From DASQPE01 sp964519805 (GTDB lineage: Bacteria; Gemmatimonadota; Gemmatimonadetes; Gemmatimonadales; GWC2-71-9): a DNA stretch of 64,000 bases. A program made the translations under genes and the position numbers. Positions 53,433-62,515 of the stretch are shown here, piece by piece. The stretch's first letter is position 1. Each line of letters opens with the position of its first letter. Below the pieces are notes generated by a model. That model was not told where the DNA came from and ran no database searches. It worked only from the letters and a program-made list of their open reading frames with translations. Where the stretch lies: the NCBI GenBank assembly GCA_964519805.1, contig CAZFKN010000002.1, forward strand, positions 1 through 64,000, read 5' to 3'.

Positions 53433-53596
53433 CGTACTATCTGAACGCCGTTTGCGCCATCCCGGTTCCCGACGGCTCGGCGGTGCAAAACGCCGCCCAC
53501 CGGCAGCGGCGCACCATCGGCGGCGAGCGAGGCGGGCGGTCCGCAGCATTGCAAGTCGAGCAGGGGCAGCAGGTTCCGACCTGCCTTTCCGGGGGC

Positions 53597-55111
53597 ATGC
53601 CTCATGCTTCTGGCCCTTGCATGACGGACCAGCCTGAGGCGAGGCGCTTGCCACTCATCCCGATTCTCCGAGCTGGAGACGGGGTGCCCGATCGCGACGA
53701 CCTCGCGACCTGGCACGAGGCGCTCGCCGATGCGGTGGGCGTCGAGGTTCCGCACGATCTCTTTGCGTTGTGGCTCTATCCGGCGTCGGGCGGCGCCGAG
53801 CTGATCGGTCCGGAAGCGCTGGCGCAGGACGAGTTGCCCGTGCCGCTCCCGCGGCCCCGGGTGTCGGAAGAAGCAAGCGCCACGCTCGCGGCGATCGTCG
53901 AGCGAGCGGGCTATCGGTCAGTGGCGTGTCTGCCGATCAGCTTCGGCCCCAGCGACGTCGGCCTTCTGCTGGCAGCTGCGCTGGACGCTGATCGCTATGA
54001 CGCCGCCGCGCGGGTGACACTCGGACGGGTCGCCGAGGCGATCGCCCCGACCTTCTCGCGCATCGCGCGGCAGCAAGGCGCCGCAGAGGGGGGCGCTGCG
54101 CCGGATCTCGCGACCGCGCTCGCCGCGGCCTGGACCGAGGCGCGTTCGCCCCGTGACTTCTTTGCGCTCGCATCCGCGGCATTCGGAGAGCTGGTCCCGC
54201 ACGACATCTTCGAGGTGCTCGTCCCCGGTCCATCGCCAGGGCGTCAGTACCGGCTGGGCGGCCACGCGGGCGGCCCGCCCTGGGCGGAGCCCGGGCTGGT
54301 GGCGGAGCCGGAGCGGCTGGACCTCGTGGCGTTGTTCGGCGGCCAACCGACCCTGCTCCTGCGCGAGCCGATCGATCCTTCGTTGACCCGGCTTTTTGGC
54401 GACGCCCTCCCCAGTGGTGAAGTGATTCGCTCGCTGCTCGGCGTCCGCATCACGTCCGGCGGGCATCTGGCCGGCCACCTCCTCGTGGGCTCGTCGCGGG
54501 GCGGCGCGTATCAGGACGAGGATCTCCTCTCGCTGGTTCGCCTCGGGGCTATTCTGGGTCCTAAGATCGACAGCTATGTCCTCTCCTCCCAACTCCAAGC
54601 CCTGCGGAAGCAGCTCGTGACGTTGCGCAACGCTCCCGCACACCAGGCCCGGGTCGCCGACATGCTGTCGACCACGGCCCAGTTCGCCGAAGCGAGCCGG
54701 CGCCTCGCGGAGGAGACCCGCGCCATGCTCCCGTGCGACCGGCTCACTTTGGCCGTGCGGCTGACGGAGGGTAACCGGGTGGTCTTGGTGGAACCGGGGG
54801 AGGCCAAGCACTGGTCCGACCTTCCCCTTGTCCCTATCGCCGGGACGCCGCTCGGCCGTGTACTGCGCGGGGAAGTGGCTGAGCTGGTGACGGAAAGCCC
54901 GAAGGCGACGGAGCTGATCGTGCCGCTTCGCGTGTCCGGACGGATGGTGGGCGCGCTGGTGCTCGAGGCCCGGGGGTTCGGGGCGCTGGGTCCCGGCGAT
55001 GTGGCTCCGGCCCAGCAGCTGGCGGATCTGGTTGCTCCGTACGTGGAGCTGGTCCGCCGCGCGGCGATGTTGCCCGCACCCGTGATGCCGGGGTGGAAGC
55101 GGGTGGGCTGA
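53597..55111 (+). CDS. GAF-domain protein, possible signalling partner of the adjacent kinase
   Basis: About 504 residues with what look like three GAF-type modules in series (roughly 20-150, 165-320 and 345-490), e.g. VGVEVPHDLFALWLYP, ELVPHDIFEVLVPG and MLPCDRLTLAVRL. No kinase, HTH or enzymatic output domain is visible. It may sense ligands or act as a scaffold. The start is uncertain: ATG at 53597 or 53621, neither with a good Shine-Dalgarno. It abuts, tail to tail, a histidine kinase gene that has its own GAF domain. Confidence 0.68.
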   Translation: MPHASGPCMTDQPEARRLPLIPILRAGDGVPDRDDLATWHEALADAVGVEVPHDLFALWLYPASGGAELIGPEALAQDELPVPLPRPRVSEEASATLAAIVERAGYRSVACLPISFGPSDVGLLLAAALDADRYDAAARVTLGRVAEAIAPTFSRIARQQGAAEGGAAPDLATALAAAWTEARSPRDFFALASAAFGELVPHDIFEVLVPGPSPGRQYRLGGHAGGPPWAEPGLVAEPERLDLVALFGGQPTLLLREPIDPSLTRLFGDALPSGEVIRSLLGVRITSGGHLAGHLLVGSSRGGAYQDEDLLSLVRLGAILGPKIDSYVLSSQLQALRKQLVTLRNAPAHQARVADMLSTTAQFAEASRRLAEETRAMLPCDRLTLAVRLTEGNRVVLVEPGEAKHWSDLPLVPIAGTPLGRVLRGEVAELVTESPKATELIVPLRVSGRMVGALVLEARGFGALGPGDVAPAQQLADLVAPYVELVRRAAMLPAPVMPGWKRVG

Positions 55112-56671
55112 CTATCCCAGCCCGCCTCGAATCGGGCCACGGCGGAGCGGTCCCTCCGTCGGCAGGATGAACCAGAACGTGCTTCCCTTTCCCACCACCG
55201 ATTCCACGCCGATAACGCCTCCGTGGAGCTCCACGAAGCGCCGGGATAGCGCCAGTCCGAGTCCGGTTCCCGGCTGTTGCCGGCTGGCGGAGCTGTCCAA
55301 CTGACTGAACTCCTGGAATAGCGAGCTCAGTTCGTCCTGTCGAATCCCGATGCCCGTATCGGACACCGCGACCCAGACGGAGTCACGGGCCAGCAGACGG
55401 GCTTCGTCGCCAGCCCGGTCGGCCGGCGTGGGAAGCGGCGCCTGCGTCCGGACCGCCGACAGCGTGATCCGGCCTTCCTCCGGCGTGAACTTGGAGGCGT
55501 TCGACAGGAGATTGAACAAGACCTGCCGCACGCGGGTGCCGTCCGCGACGATCTGAAGCGGACCATCATCGAGACGGATCTCGCACTGCTGCCCCCGGGC
55601 TGAGCGGAGGCTTGCGGTATCGGCCACCGCTCCGGTCATCGCTTCCCGCAGGTCAGTGACCGCCAGGGCGAGCGCTGTCCGCCCCGCCTCGATTTTCGAC
55701 AGATCGAGCACGTCGTTGATGAGCCGGAGCAGGTGACGCCCGTTGCGGAGCACGGCTTCGAGGAACTCCCGCTGCACCTCCGGGACCTCGCCCACACCGC
55801 CGCCCAGGATCAGGTCGGAGAACCCGATGATCGAATTGAGCGGCGTTCTGAGCTCGTGGGACATGTTGGCGAGAAATTCTCCCTTGAGCCGCGCCGCACG
55901 GAGCAGCTCCGCGTTCTTTTCGATCAGCTCGCGCTCGTGTCGCCGGATCTCCTCGAACGTGCGAGCGCGGTCCAGGGCCACCACCGCCTGATCGCCGAGG
56001 GTGCGCAGCAGCTGGAGGTCATGCGGGTTGAAGGCCTGGTTGTCGCGACGGTTGAGGACGCCAATGGTCCCGATCGCGACGCCGGCCGACCGGAGCGGCA
56101 CCATGGCGGCGGTGCGCACGGGCCCGACGATACCCGGTACCCGGGTGGAGCGCGGGTCGCCGTACAGGTCCTCGGTGACCACGGCCTCGTCGTGGTGGAC
56201 CACCCACCCGCTCAACGACGCGTCGCTCGGGAGCAGCTGACCCTGCCCGGCGTCCATCATCCCCGCGGTCGCCATGACCTTGAGGAAACGCCCCTCTTCA
56301 ACCAGCAGCGTGATCATCGCACCCTCGACCTGAAGCAGCTCGTGCGCGGCATCGGCCACCGCCTGAAAGATCCGCGGGAGGTCCACATCCTTGAGCATCA
56401 CGGACGTGACGGCGCCGAGTCGCTCGAGCTCGCGGTTCCGCGCAGCGGCGGTATCGAGTGCGCCGCGGAGCGACTCGCGCTGCCGGCGCGACAGCAGCTC
56501 GCCTCGGCGCAGCGCGGTGTACGTGAGCAGCGTGGTAATGACCGGGAGGGCGATGCCGAGCCAGTGGCCGCGGTAGGCGAAGTAGATGCCCAGCCAGCCG
56601 AGTCCAACGGCCGCGGCGGTGACGTAGCGGGGGACGTAGAGCCGTCGCCAGGACCGCTCGCCCCGCGTCAT
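55112..56671 (-). CDS. Membrane histidine kinase with GAF domain
   Basis: A 519-residue sensor kinase with two transmembrane helices (about 16-55) and almost no periplasmic loop, a GAF domain (about 100-235), a HisKA dimerisation helix with phosphoacceptor His272 in SHELRTPLNS, and a HATPase domain with NLLSNASKFT, DTGIGI and GTGLGLALS. Sensing is probably cytoplasmic. No response regulator gene is adjacent. It overlaps the SDR gene by 4 bases. Confidence 0.92.
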   Translation of the reverse strand: MTRGERSWRRLYVPRYVTAAAVGLGWLGIYFAYRGHWLGIALPVITTLLTYTALRRGELLSRRQRESLRGALDTAAARNRELERLGAVTSVMLKDVDLPRIFQAVADAAHELLQVEGAMITLLVEEGRFLKVMATAGMMDAGQGQLLPSDASLSGWVVHHDEAVVTEDLYGDPRSTRVPGIVGPVRTAAMVPLRSAGVAIGTIGVLNRRDNQAFNPHDLQLLRTLGDQAVVALDRARTFEEIRRHERELIEKNAELLRAARLKGEFLANMSHELRTPLNSIIGFSDLILGGGVGEVPEVQREFLEAVLRNGRHLLRLINDVLDLSKIEAGRTALALAVTDLREAMTGAVADTASLRSARGQQCEIRLDDGPLQIVADGTRVRQVLFNLLSNASKFTPEEGRITLSAVRTQAPLPTPADRAGDEARLLARDSVWVAVSDTGIGIRQDELSSLFQEFSQLDSSASRQQPGTGLGLALSRRFVELHGGVIGVESVVGKGSTFWFILPTEGPLRRGPIRGGLG

Positions 56672-57378
56672 GGGTTGGTCGGGCGGATGTCCAGCTCGCT
56701 CACCAGCGCGCGGTCGGGGAGCTCGAGCGCGTGCAGAATAGAAACCGCGACGTCCTCGGGCCGCAGAATCCTGGCCGGATCCGCTTTGAGCAGCGGCTGG
56801 TCCCGCAGCATCGCGGTTCCCACCGAGCCGGGGCAGATCGCGACTACGCGGACGTTGTCGCGCCGGACCTCGAGCATCAGGGACCGGCTGAAACCGAGGA
56901 CGGCATGCTTCGAGGCGGTGTAGACCGTGCCACCCACGAATCCGCTCCGGCCGGCCAGGCTCGCGACGTTGATGATGGTGCCCTGCCGCCGGCGCCGCAT
57001 GTCCGGCAGCACTTCACGCGTGACGAGGAAGAGGCTCCGCAGGTTCGTGGCCATGGTACGATCCCAGTCGGCCAGCGGGAGCTCTTCGAACGGCTTCGCG
57101 ATCAGGATGCCGGCGTTGTTCACCAGCGCATCGACGGGGCCGAGCGCCTCGACAACGTGTCGGACGACGGCCGGCGCGTCGCGCTCGTCCCCGACATCGC
57201 CGGCACGCCCGGCGGCGCGGACACCGGCGTGGGCAAGGTCAGCGAGGAGGGCATCCACACGTGATGCGGTGCGGGCGCACACACCCACCTGCCAGCCCGC
57301 TCGGCCGAGCGCGAGTGCGGTGGCCCGGCCGATTCCTTCGGTAGCGCCGGTGACGAGGGCGGTGCGGGCGGGACCCAT
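56668..57378 (-). CDS. Short-chain dehydrogenase/reductase
   Basis: A 236-residue classical SDR. Cofactor motif TGATEGIG (10-17), NNAG (87-90), catalytic Ser140, Tyr153 and Lys157 (YTASK). The cofactor may be NADP(H) or NAD(H); an Arg after strand 2 (CARTASR) favours NADP(H). The substrate is unknown. The ATG at 57378 follows a TATCTT box by five bases. Its end overlaps the histidine kinase start. Confidence 0.9.
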   Translation of the reverse strand: MGPARTALVTGATEGIGRATALALGRAGWQVGVCARTASRVDALLADLAHAGVRAAGRAGDVGDERDAPAVVRHVVEALGPVDALVNNAGILIAKPFEELPLADWDRTMATNLRSLFLVTREVLPDMRRRRQGTIINVASLAGRSGFVGGTVYTASKHAVLGFSRSLMLEVRRDNVRVVAICPGSVGTAMLRDQPLLKADPARILRPEDVAVSILHALELPDRALVSELDIRPTNP

Positions 57379-57383
57379 ACGCA

Positions 57384-57389
57384 AAGATA
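57384..57389 (-). promoter_or_regulatory. Candidate -10 hexamer of the SDR-histidine kinase operon
   Basis: TATCTT on the minus strand, 5 bases before the ATG at 57378 and just past the DUF421 stop. No Shine-Dalgarno is seen. An alternative TTG start lies 6 bases before the ATG, overlapping the hexamer's end, and is therefore disfavoured. Confidence 0.45.
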
Positions 57390-57399
57390 GGCGCGAAAG

Positions 57400-58005
57400 T
57401 CAGCGCCGCAGCATGGCGAGCTCGCGCTGGAGATGGTCCAGGCGTTCCATCACCGTGCGGTGGCGCTGCTCGGCGTCGTCGGGATGGCGGCCCCGGAAGT
57501 AGATGGTCCCGTTGGGGTAGAGCATAGCGCTGTCGATTTCGCCCAGGGTATCGAATCCCCGCTCGTGCGCCTTGGCCACCAACTCCCCGGCATTGACGTG
57601 GAGCCGACGCATCTCGCTTTCCTCGAGGTGGCCCCCCGTGATGAGGCTGATGTCCCGGTCGGTGTCGGAGAGCAGATTCTGCGAAGGGCCCCGATAGTAG
57701 CGGCGGACCAGCAGCGCGTTGCAGACCAGGAGCGAGATCGCGCCCACGAGCCCGCCCGCGAGCGAGGTATCGTTTCCGATGATGGCGTTCTGCACCGTGT
57801 TGGATAGCGTGAGCAGCACGACGAAGTCGAACGGGTTGAGCTGCGCCAACATGCGCTTTCCGAACCTGCGCAGGAAAAAGACGAGGAACAGGTATACCGC
57901 CGCCGGCCGGAGCAGCTTCTCCACCCAGTGGAGCCAATCATTGGTCATTTCCGGCGTTCCCAGCGTGATCAGGTCGCGCCACACACTGAGCAGGTGACTC
58001 TCCAT
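57400..58005 (-). CDS. DUF421 (YetF-like) membrane protein
   Basis: A 201-residue DUF421 protein with three N-terminal transmembrane helices (about 33-110) and a C-terminal soluble YetF domain (GGHLEESEMRRLHVNAGELVAKAHERG, then SAMLYPNGTIYF). Function unknown. The ATG at 58005 has GGAGGGGG about eight bases upstream, and a longer open frame further upstream has no family features. Divergent from the ABC exporter. Confidence 0.88.
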   Translation of the reverse strand: MESHLLSVWRDLITLGTPEMTNDWLHWVEKLLRPAAVYLFLVFFLRRFGKRMLAQLNPFDFVVLLTLSNTVQNAIIGNDTSLAGGLVGAISLLVCNALLVRRYYRGPSQNLLSDTDRDISLITGGHLEESEMRRLHVNAGELVAKAHERGFDTLGEIDSAMLYPNGTIYFRGRHPDDAEQRHRTVMERLDHLQRELAMLRR

Positions 58006-58025
58006 CGGGCAGCCCCCTCCGCGAT

Positions 58026-58031
58026 TAGCTT
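58026..58031 (+). promoter_or_regulatory. Candidate -10 hexamer of the ABC exporter gene
   Basis: TAGCTT, 7 bases before the ATG at 58039, with no Shine-Dalgarno sequence: the leaderless pattern again. It lies in the 33-base divergent region shared with the DUF421 gene. Confidence 0.4.
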
Positions 58032-58038
58032 GCGTTCG

Positions 58039-59928
58039 ATGTCGCTTCCACTCGCTCACTCGATTGTACGCCCCAACCCGGGGGGCCGAAAGCCGGACGA
58101 GCCCCAACCGGGCTGGCGGGAGCGGCTCAAGGCCCTCAGGCATCTCCCGACCCTCCTCCGTCTGGTCTGGACTACCGAGCCGAAGTACGTCGTCGGGATC
58201 CTGCTGCTCCGAGTGGTGCGGGCGGTCGTTCCGCTGGCCGTGCTCTGGGTGGGGAAGCTCATCGTGGACGAGGTCGTGGGCGCGATCGGCCACCCGTCCG
58301 CCGAGGTGCCGTGGGCCCGGCTGGGCACCCTCCTCGCGATCGAGTTCGCCATTGCGGTCGGTGGCGAGGGGCTCTCCCGGTTGTCGGCCCTGTTCGAGAG
58401 CCTGCTGGGCGATCTCTTCGCCAACCGCACCAGCGTGGATCTGATGCGCCACGCGGCGTCCCTCGACCTCGAGCAATTCGAGGATCCCGACCTCTACGAC
58501 AAGCTGGAGCGCGCCCGCCGGCAGACAGTGAACCGGATCGGGCTGTTCACCCTGCTGCTTTCCACGCTGCAGGACCTCGTCACGCTGGTCACGCTGTCGG
58601 CAGCGCTCGTCGCGTACGTGCCCTGGCTGCTGGTGCTCCTGGTCGTCGCCGTCCTGCCTTCGCTCCTGGGCGAGACGCACTTCGCATCCTTGGGCTACTC
58701 GTTGCTCTTCTCCTGGACGCCGGAGCGTCGCCTGCTCGATTACCTCCGGTATATCGGGGCGAGCGATATCTCGGCCAAAGAGGTGAAGCTGTTCGGTCTG
58801 TCCGACTTTCTGGCGGGACGCTACGAGCGGCTGAGCCGGGAGTTCTACGAGGCCAACAAGGCGCTCGCGCTCCGGCGCGGCCTCGTCTCCAGCCTGCTCG
58901 CGGCGCTAGGGACCCTGGGCTATTACGGCGCGTATGTCGTGATCATTTACTTGACCGTGATCCAGCATCGCGGTCCGGCGGGCGTGTTCACCATCGGCGT
59001 GCTCACCTTTCTCACGGGCTCCTTCCGCCAGAGCCGGGATCTGATCCAGCGCGTCCTGCTTTCGCTCACCCAGGTGTTCGAGCAGAGCCTCTACCTCGAC
59101 GACCTCTTCAGCTTCCTGGCGCTGGAGCCGCATATCCGTGCGTCCGCGGGCGGGCGCCCGGTGCCGGTGCCCATCCGGCGCGGCTTCGTCTTCGAGGACG
59201 TGGGGTTCCGCTATCCTGGCTCGGAGCGTTGGGCCGTCCGTCACCTGGACTTCGCTCTGGAGCCGAGTGAGCGCATCGCGCTCGTCGGCGAGAACGGAGC
59301 GGGCAAGACCACGCTGGCCAAGCTGCTGGTCCGGCTCTACGACCCGAGCGAGGGACGGATTCTGCTGGACGGCGTGGACCTCCGGGAGTACGACGTCGAG
59401 AGCTTGCGTCGCAACGTGGGCGTGATCTTCCAGGACTTCGTGCGCTACGACTTCGTGCTCCGGGAGAATATCGCCGTGGGCAACATCGAGCGGCGCGAGG
59501 AGGAGCCACGGATTCTCGGCGCGGCGGAGCGGAGCCTGGCCGACTCGGTGGCCCGTCGCCTGACGGGCAGCTACGGGCAAATGCTCGGGCGGCGGTTCGA
59601 GGGCGGCGTGGAGCTGTCCGGCGGTGAGTGGCAGAAGGTCGCGCTCGCCCGGGCCTACATGCGTGACGCCCAACTCCTGATCCTCGACGAGCCGACCGCC
59701 GCCCTCGATGCCCGAGCCGAGTATGAGGTGTTCCTCCGATTCTCGGAGCTTACAGCCGGCAAGATGGCCGTGCTCATCTCACACCGTTTTTCGACCGTGC
59801 GGATGGCCGATCGAATCCTGGTGCTGCGAGGTGGCGAGATGGAGGAGCAGGGGACCCACGCAGACCTGGTGGCACGTGGCGGCCTTTACGCGGAGCTCTT
59901 CCAGCTGCAGGCGGCCGGCTACCGATAG
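58039..59928 (+). CDS. ABC exporter (fused membrane and ATPase domains)
   Basis: A 629-residue half-transporter. The first 340 or so residues hold about six transmembrane helices; the ATPase has Walker A GENGAGKTT (417-425), the signature LSGGEWQKVALARA, Walker B LLILDEPTAAL and the H-loop SHRFSTVRMADR. It should work as a homodimer exporting a lipid, peptide or drug. It has no permease or accessory gene next to it. Confidence 0.92.
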   Translation: MSLPLAHSIVRPNPGGRKPDEPQPGWRERLKALRHLPTLLRLVWTTEPKYVVGILLLRVVRAVVPLAVLWVGKLIVDEVVGAIGHPSAEVPWARLGTLLAIEFAIAVGGEGLSRLSALFESLLGDLFANRTSVDLMRHAASLDLEQFEDPDLYDKLERARRQTVNRIGLFTLLLSTLQDLVTLVTLSAALVAYVPWLLVLLVVAVLPSLLGETHFASLGYSLLFSWTPERRLLDYLRYIGASDISAKEVKLFGLSDFLAGRYERLSREFYEANKALALRRGLVSSLLAALGTLGYYGAYVVIIYLTVIQHRGPAGVFTIGVLTFLTGSFRQSRDLIQRVLLSLTQVFEQSLYLDDLFSFLALEPHIRASAGGRPVPVPIRRGFVFEDVGFRYPGSERWAVRHLDFALEPSERIALVGENGAGKTTLAKLLVRLYDPSEGRILLDGVDLREYDVESLRRNVGVIFQDFVRYDFVLRENIAVGNIERREEEPRILGAAERSLADSVARRLTGSYGQMLGRRFEGGVELSGGEWQKVALARAYMRDAQLLILDEPTAALDARAEYEVFLRFSELTAGKMAVLISHRFSTVRMADRILVLRGGEMEEQGTHADLVARGGLYAELFQLQAAGYR

Positions 59929-59929
59929 G

Positions 59930-59960
59930 CACTTCTCGCCGCTCACTTCTCATGTCTCAC
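59930..59960. repeat. Pyrimidine tract related to the 7483-7580 repeat
   Basis: A tract of CACTTCTC/CTCACTTCTCA units just after the ABC exporter stop, similar in composition and word content to the right arm of the long inverted repeat at 7542-7580. It has no inverted partner here. Confidence 0.45.
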
Positions 59961-60025
59961 CCATTTGACAACCCCTTTTTCCGTCGCCAAGTTGGGCTTC
60001 TCTACAGCTTTGGGAGGTGGCGGCC

Positions 60026-62077
60026 ATGAAGGCATATGGCTCGAACGCCATCCGGAACGTGGCCTTCGTAGGACATGGCGGGAGCGGCAAGACGTCCCTC
60101 GTGGATGCACTGGCCTGGGTCTCCGGCGCCAGCCGGCGACACGGCTCGACAAAGGACGGCACGGCCCTCACCGACTACTCTCCCGACGAAATCGAACGCA
60201 AGCACTCGATCGGCCTCGCCCTCGGCTACGCCGAGTGGCTGGACACCAAGCTCAACCTGATCGACACCCCCGGCTACCTCGACTACTTCGGCGAGGTGGT
60301 GACCGGACTCCACGCCGCCGATGCGGCCGTCGTGGTGTTGAGTGGCTCGGCGGGGGTCGAGGTGGGCACCGAAAAGGCCTACGAGACGTGCGACCACCTC
60401 CATCTGCCGCGGATCCTGTTCGTCTCGGCGATGGATAAGGAGCACGCGGATTTCGAGCGCGTGTTCCAGGACGTCAAGGCGCATCTGACGCCCAAAGTCG
60501 TCCCGGTGGAGATCCCGATCGGCGACGGTCACGATTTCCACGGCATCATCAACCTGTTCTCCGGCCATTGCCACTTTTACAAGCGCGGGACGAAAACGGG
60601 AGAGTACGACGTCGTCCCCATCCCACCGGAGTACCAGGACCGTTTCCGCGAATACACCGAGCATCTCACCGAGACCGTCGCCGCGACCGACGACACGCTC
60701 ATCGAGCGGTATCTCGGCGGCGAGGAGATCGCGCGGGACGAAGTGATCCGCGCCATGAAACGGGGGATGGCCGAGGGCGCGATCGTGCCGCTGTTCTGCG
60801 GCAGCTCCGACCTCACTTACGGCATGCGGGCATTGCTCAAGAAGATGGTGGAGCTCTTCCCGTCGCCCGCGGAGGTGACCGCGCCGGCCGATGCGCCGCT
60901 GGTCGGGCGCGTCTTCAAGACCGTCTCCGAGCCCCACGTCGGCGACGTGACCTTCTTCCGCCTCTATCGGGGCGAAGTCAAAAACGGCGACGAGGTCTGG
61001 AACGCGGAGCACGAGACGTCCGAAAAGCTGCACCACCTCTCGATCCAGCAGGGCAAGGAGCGGGTGGAAGTCGAGCGTCTGGCAGCCGGCGACATCGGGT
61101 CCGTAGCCAAACTCAAGGACACGCACACCGGCGACACGTTCTGTCTCCGCGAACGTCCCGTCCGGCTCCCCCCGATCCCGTTCCCCGAGTCCGTGGCCAC
61201 GTCGGCGGTCATCGTGAAACAGCGGGGTGAAGAGGACAAGCTCGCGGCCGGGCTCCACAAGCTCCACGAGGAAGACCCCACCTTCCACTTCGAGTACAGC
61301 TCCGAGCTGGGCCAGACGCTCATCCACGGCATGGGCGAGCGTCACTTCGAGACCATCCTCGGGCGGCTCCTCCGCAAGTTCGGGGTCCATGCGGAGCTGA
61401 TCCGGCCGCGGGTCGCCTACCGCGAGACGATCAAGGGGAAGGCGGAGGGCCAGGGCAAACACAAGAAGCAGACGGGCGGCCGCGGCCAGTATGGCGACTG
61501 CTGGGTCCGGCTCGCCCCGCTCCCTCGAGGTGGTGGCTATGAATTCGTCGACGCCATCGTCGGCGGCGTGATCCCGAACAAGTACATCCCTGCGGTGGAT
61601 CGGGGGGTTCAGGAAGCGGCGGCGCGCGGCATCGTCGCGGGTTACCCGTGCGTGGACTTCAAGGCCGAGTGCTACGACGGCTCATACCACGACGTCGACT
61701 CCAACGAAATGTCGTTCAAGATGGCCGGCATTCTTGCCTTCCGAAACGTGGCTCCGAAGTGCAGGCCGATCCTGCTCGAGCCGCTCCTGGACGTCGAGGT
61801 CTGGGCGCCGGAGGACGTGCTGGGCGACGTGATGGGTGACCTGTCGGCGCGGCGGGGCCAGATCCTGGGGACGGAGCAGGATGGACGGCTGACGAAGGTC
61901 CGCGCCATCGCGCCCGAAGCGGAGATGTACAAGTACTCCACGACGCTCCACTCGATCACCCATGGCCGCGGGACCCATCGGCAACGCTTTCGTGGCTACG
62001 CCGAGGCCCCACCCGACGTCGCGGCCAAGGTCGCCGCGGAAAACGAGAAGGACCGGGAGCACGCGGCGGCGAGCTGA
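60026..62077 (+). CDS. Elongation factor G-like GTPase, EF-G2 type
   Basis: A 683-residue EF-G paralogue with all five domains. The G1 loop GHGGSGKT (16-23) is intact. G3 reads Asp80-Thr-Pro-Gly-Tyr84, with Tyr where canonical EF-G has the catalytic His. G4 reads Ser134-Ala-Met-Asp137 instead of Asn-Lys-x-Asp, so base recognition is altered. Domain IV and V are present (GGRGQYGDCWVRL, SARRGQILG). It resembles non-essential EF-G2/FusA2 proteins. It is probably not the housekeeping translocase, which would sit with rpsL-rpsG-tuf. The ATG at 60026 has GGGAGG upstream. Confidence 0.9.
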   Translation: MKAYGSNAIRNVAFVGHGGSGKTSLVDALAWVSGASRRHGSTKDGTALTDYSPDEIERKHSIGLALGYAEWLDTKLNLIDTPGYLDYFGEVVTGLHAADAAVVVLSGSAGVEVGTEKAYETCDHLHLPRILFVSAMDKEHADFERVFQDVKAHLTPKVVPVEIPIGDGHDFHGIINLFSGHCHFYKRGTKTGEYDVVPIPPEYQDRFREYTEHLTETVAATDDTLIERYLGGEEIARDEVIRAMKRGMAEGAIVPLFCGSSDLTYGMRALLKKMVELFPSPAEVTAPADAPLVGRVFKTVSEPHVGDVTFFRLYRGEVKNGDEVWNAEHETSEKLHHLSIQQGKERVEVERLAAGDIGSVAKLKDTHTGDTFCLRERPVRLPPIPFPESVATSAVIVKQRGEEDKLAAGLHKLHEEDPTFHFEYSSELGQTLIHGMGERHFETILGRLLRKFGVHAELIRPRVAYRETIKGKAEGQGKHKKQTGGRGQYGDCWVRLAPLPRGGGYEFVDAIVGGVIPNKYIPAVDRGVQEAAARGIVAGYPCVDFKAECYDGSYHDVDSNEMSFKMAGILAFRNVAPKCRPILLEPLLDVEVWAPEDVLGDVMGDLSARRGQILGTEQDGRLTKVRAIAPEAEMYKYSTTLHSITHGRGTHRQRFRGYAEAPPDVAAKVAAENEKDREHAAAS

Positions 62078-62092
62078 CGCCGTCGCGCGCCG

Positions 62093-62515
62093 GTGGGCGT
62101 GACGTACCGGCTCCTCGCCGACGGTCTCGTTCTCGTCCACTTCGGGTTCGTGCTGTTCGTGGTGCTGGGCGGCCTGCTTGTGCTTCGCTGGCCGCCGCTC
62201 GGGTGGGTGCATCTGCCTGCGGCGGCGTGGGGCGTCTGGATCGAGCTGAGCGGTGGGATCTGTCCGCTCACACCGCTCGAGCAGGCGCTGCGGCGGCGCG
62301 CGGGTGGCCCGGTGTACACCGGAGACTTCGTCGGTCAGTACATCCTGCCGGTTCTTTACCCTCACGGTCTGACCCGAGAGATCCAACTCGTACTTGGCGC
62401 GCTGGTGGTGGGCGTGAATGTGATCGTTTACTGGTGGGTGTGGCGGCGTCAGCCGAGCTCCTCCCACTCACGCTCGAAGCGCACGATGAGCGGATCGGCC
62501 CCCAGCGATCGATAG
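62093..62515 (+). CDS. DUF2784 membrane protein
   Basis: A 140-residue inner-membrane protein with three to four hydrophobic helices. The LADGLVLVHFGFVLFVVLGG start and the CPLTPLEQALRRRAG and GDFVGQYILPVLYP blocks are characteristic of DUF2784. Function unknown. It starts with GTG 15 bases after the EF-G2 stop. The polar last 20 or so residues overlap the convergent TPR gene by 67 bases. Confidence 0.85.
   Translation: MGVTYRLLADGLVLVHFGFVLFVVLGGLLVLRWPPLGWVHLPAAAWGVWIELSGGICPLTPLEQALRRRAGGPVYTGDFVGQYILPVLYPHGLTREIQLVLGALVVGVNVIVYWWVWRRQPSSSHSRSKRTMSGSAPSDR

Noticed and set aside
57400..58680. Extension of the DUF421 frame far upstream into the ABC exporter region
   Set aside because: The extra N-terminal part is antisense to the exporter, and the ATG at 58005 has a strong Shine-Dalgarno.
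59965..59970. TTGACA upstream of the EF-G2 gene
   Set aside because: No -10 hexamer at a usable distance; the gene has a good Shine-Dalgarno but its promoter could not be fixed.
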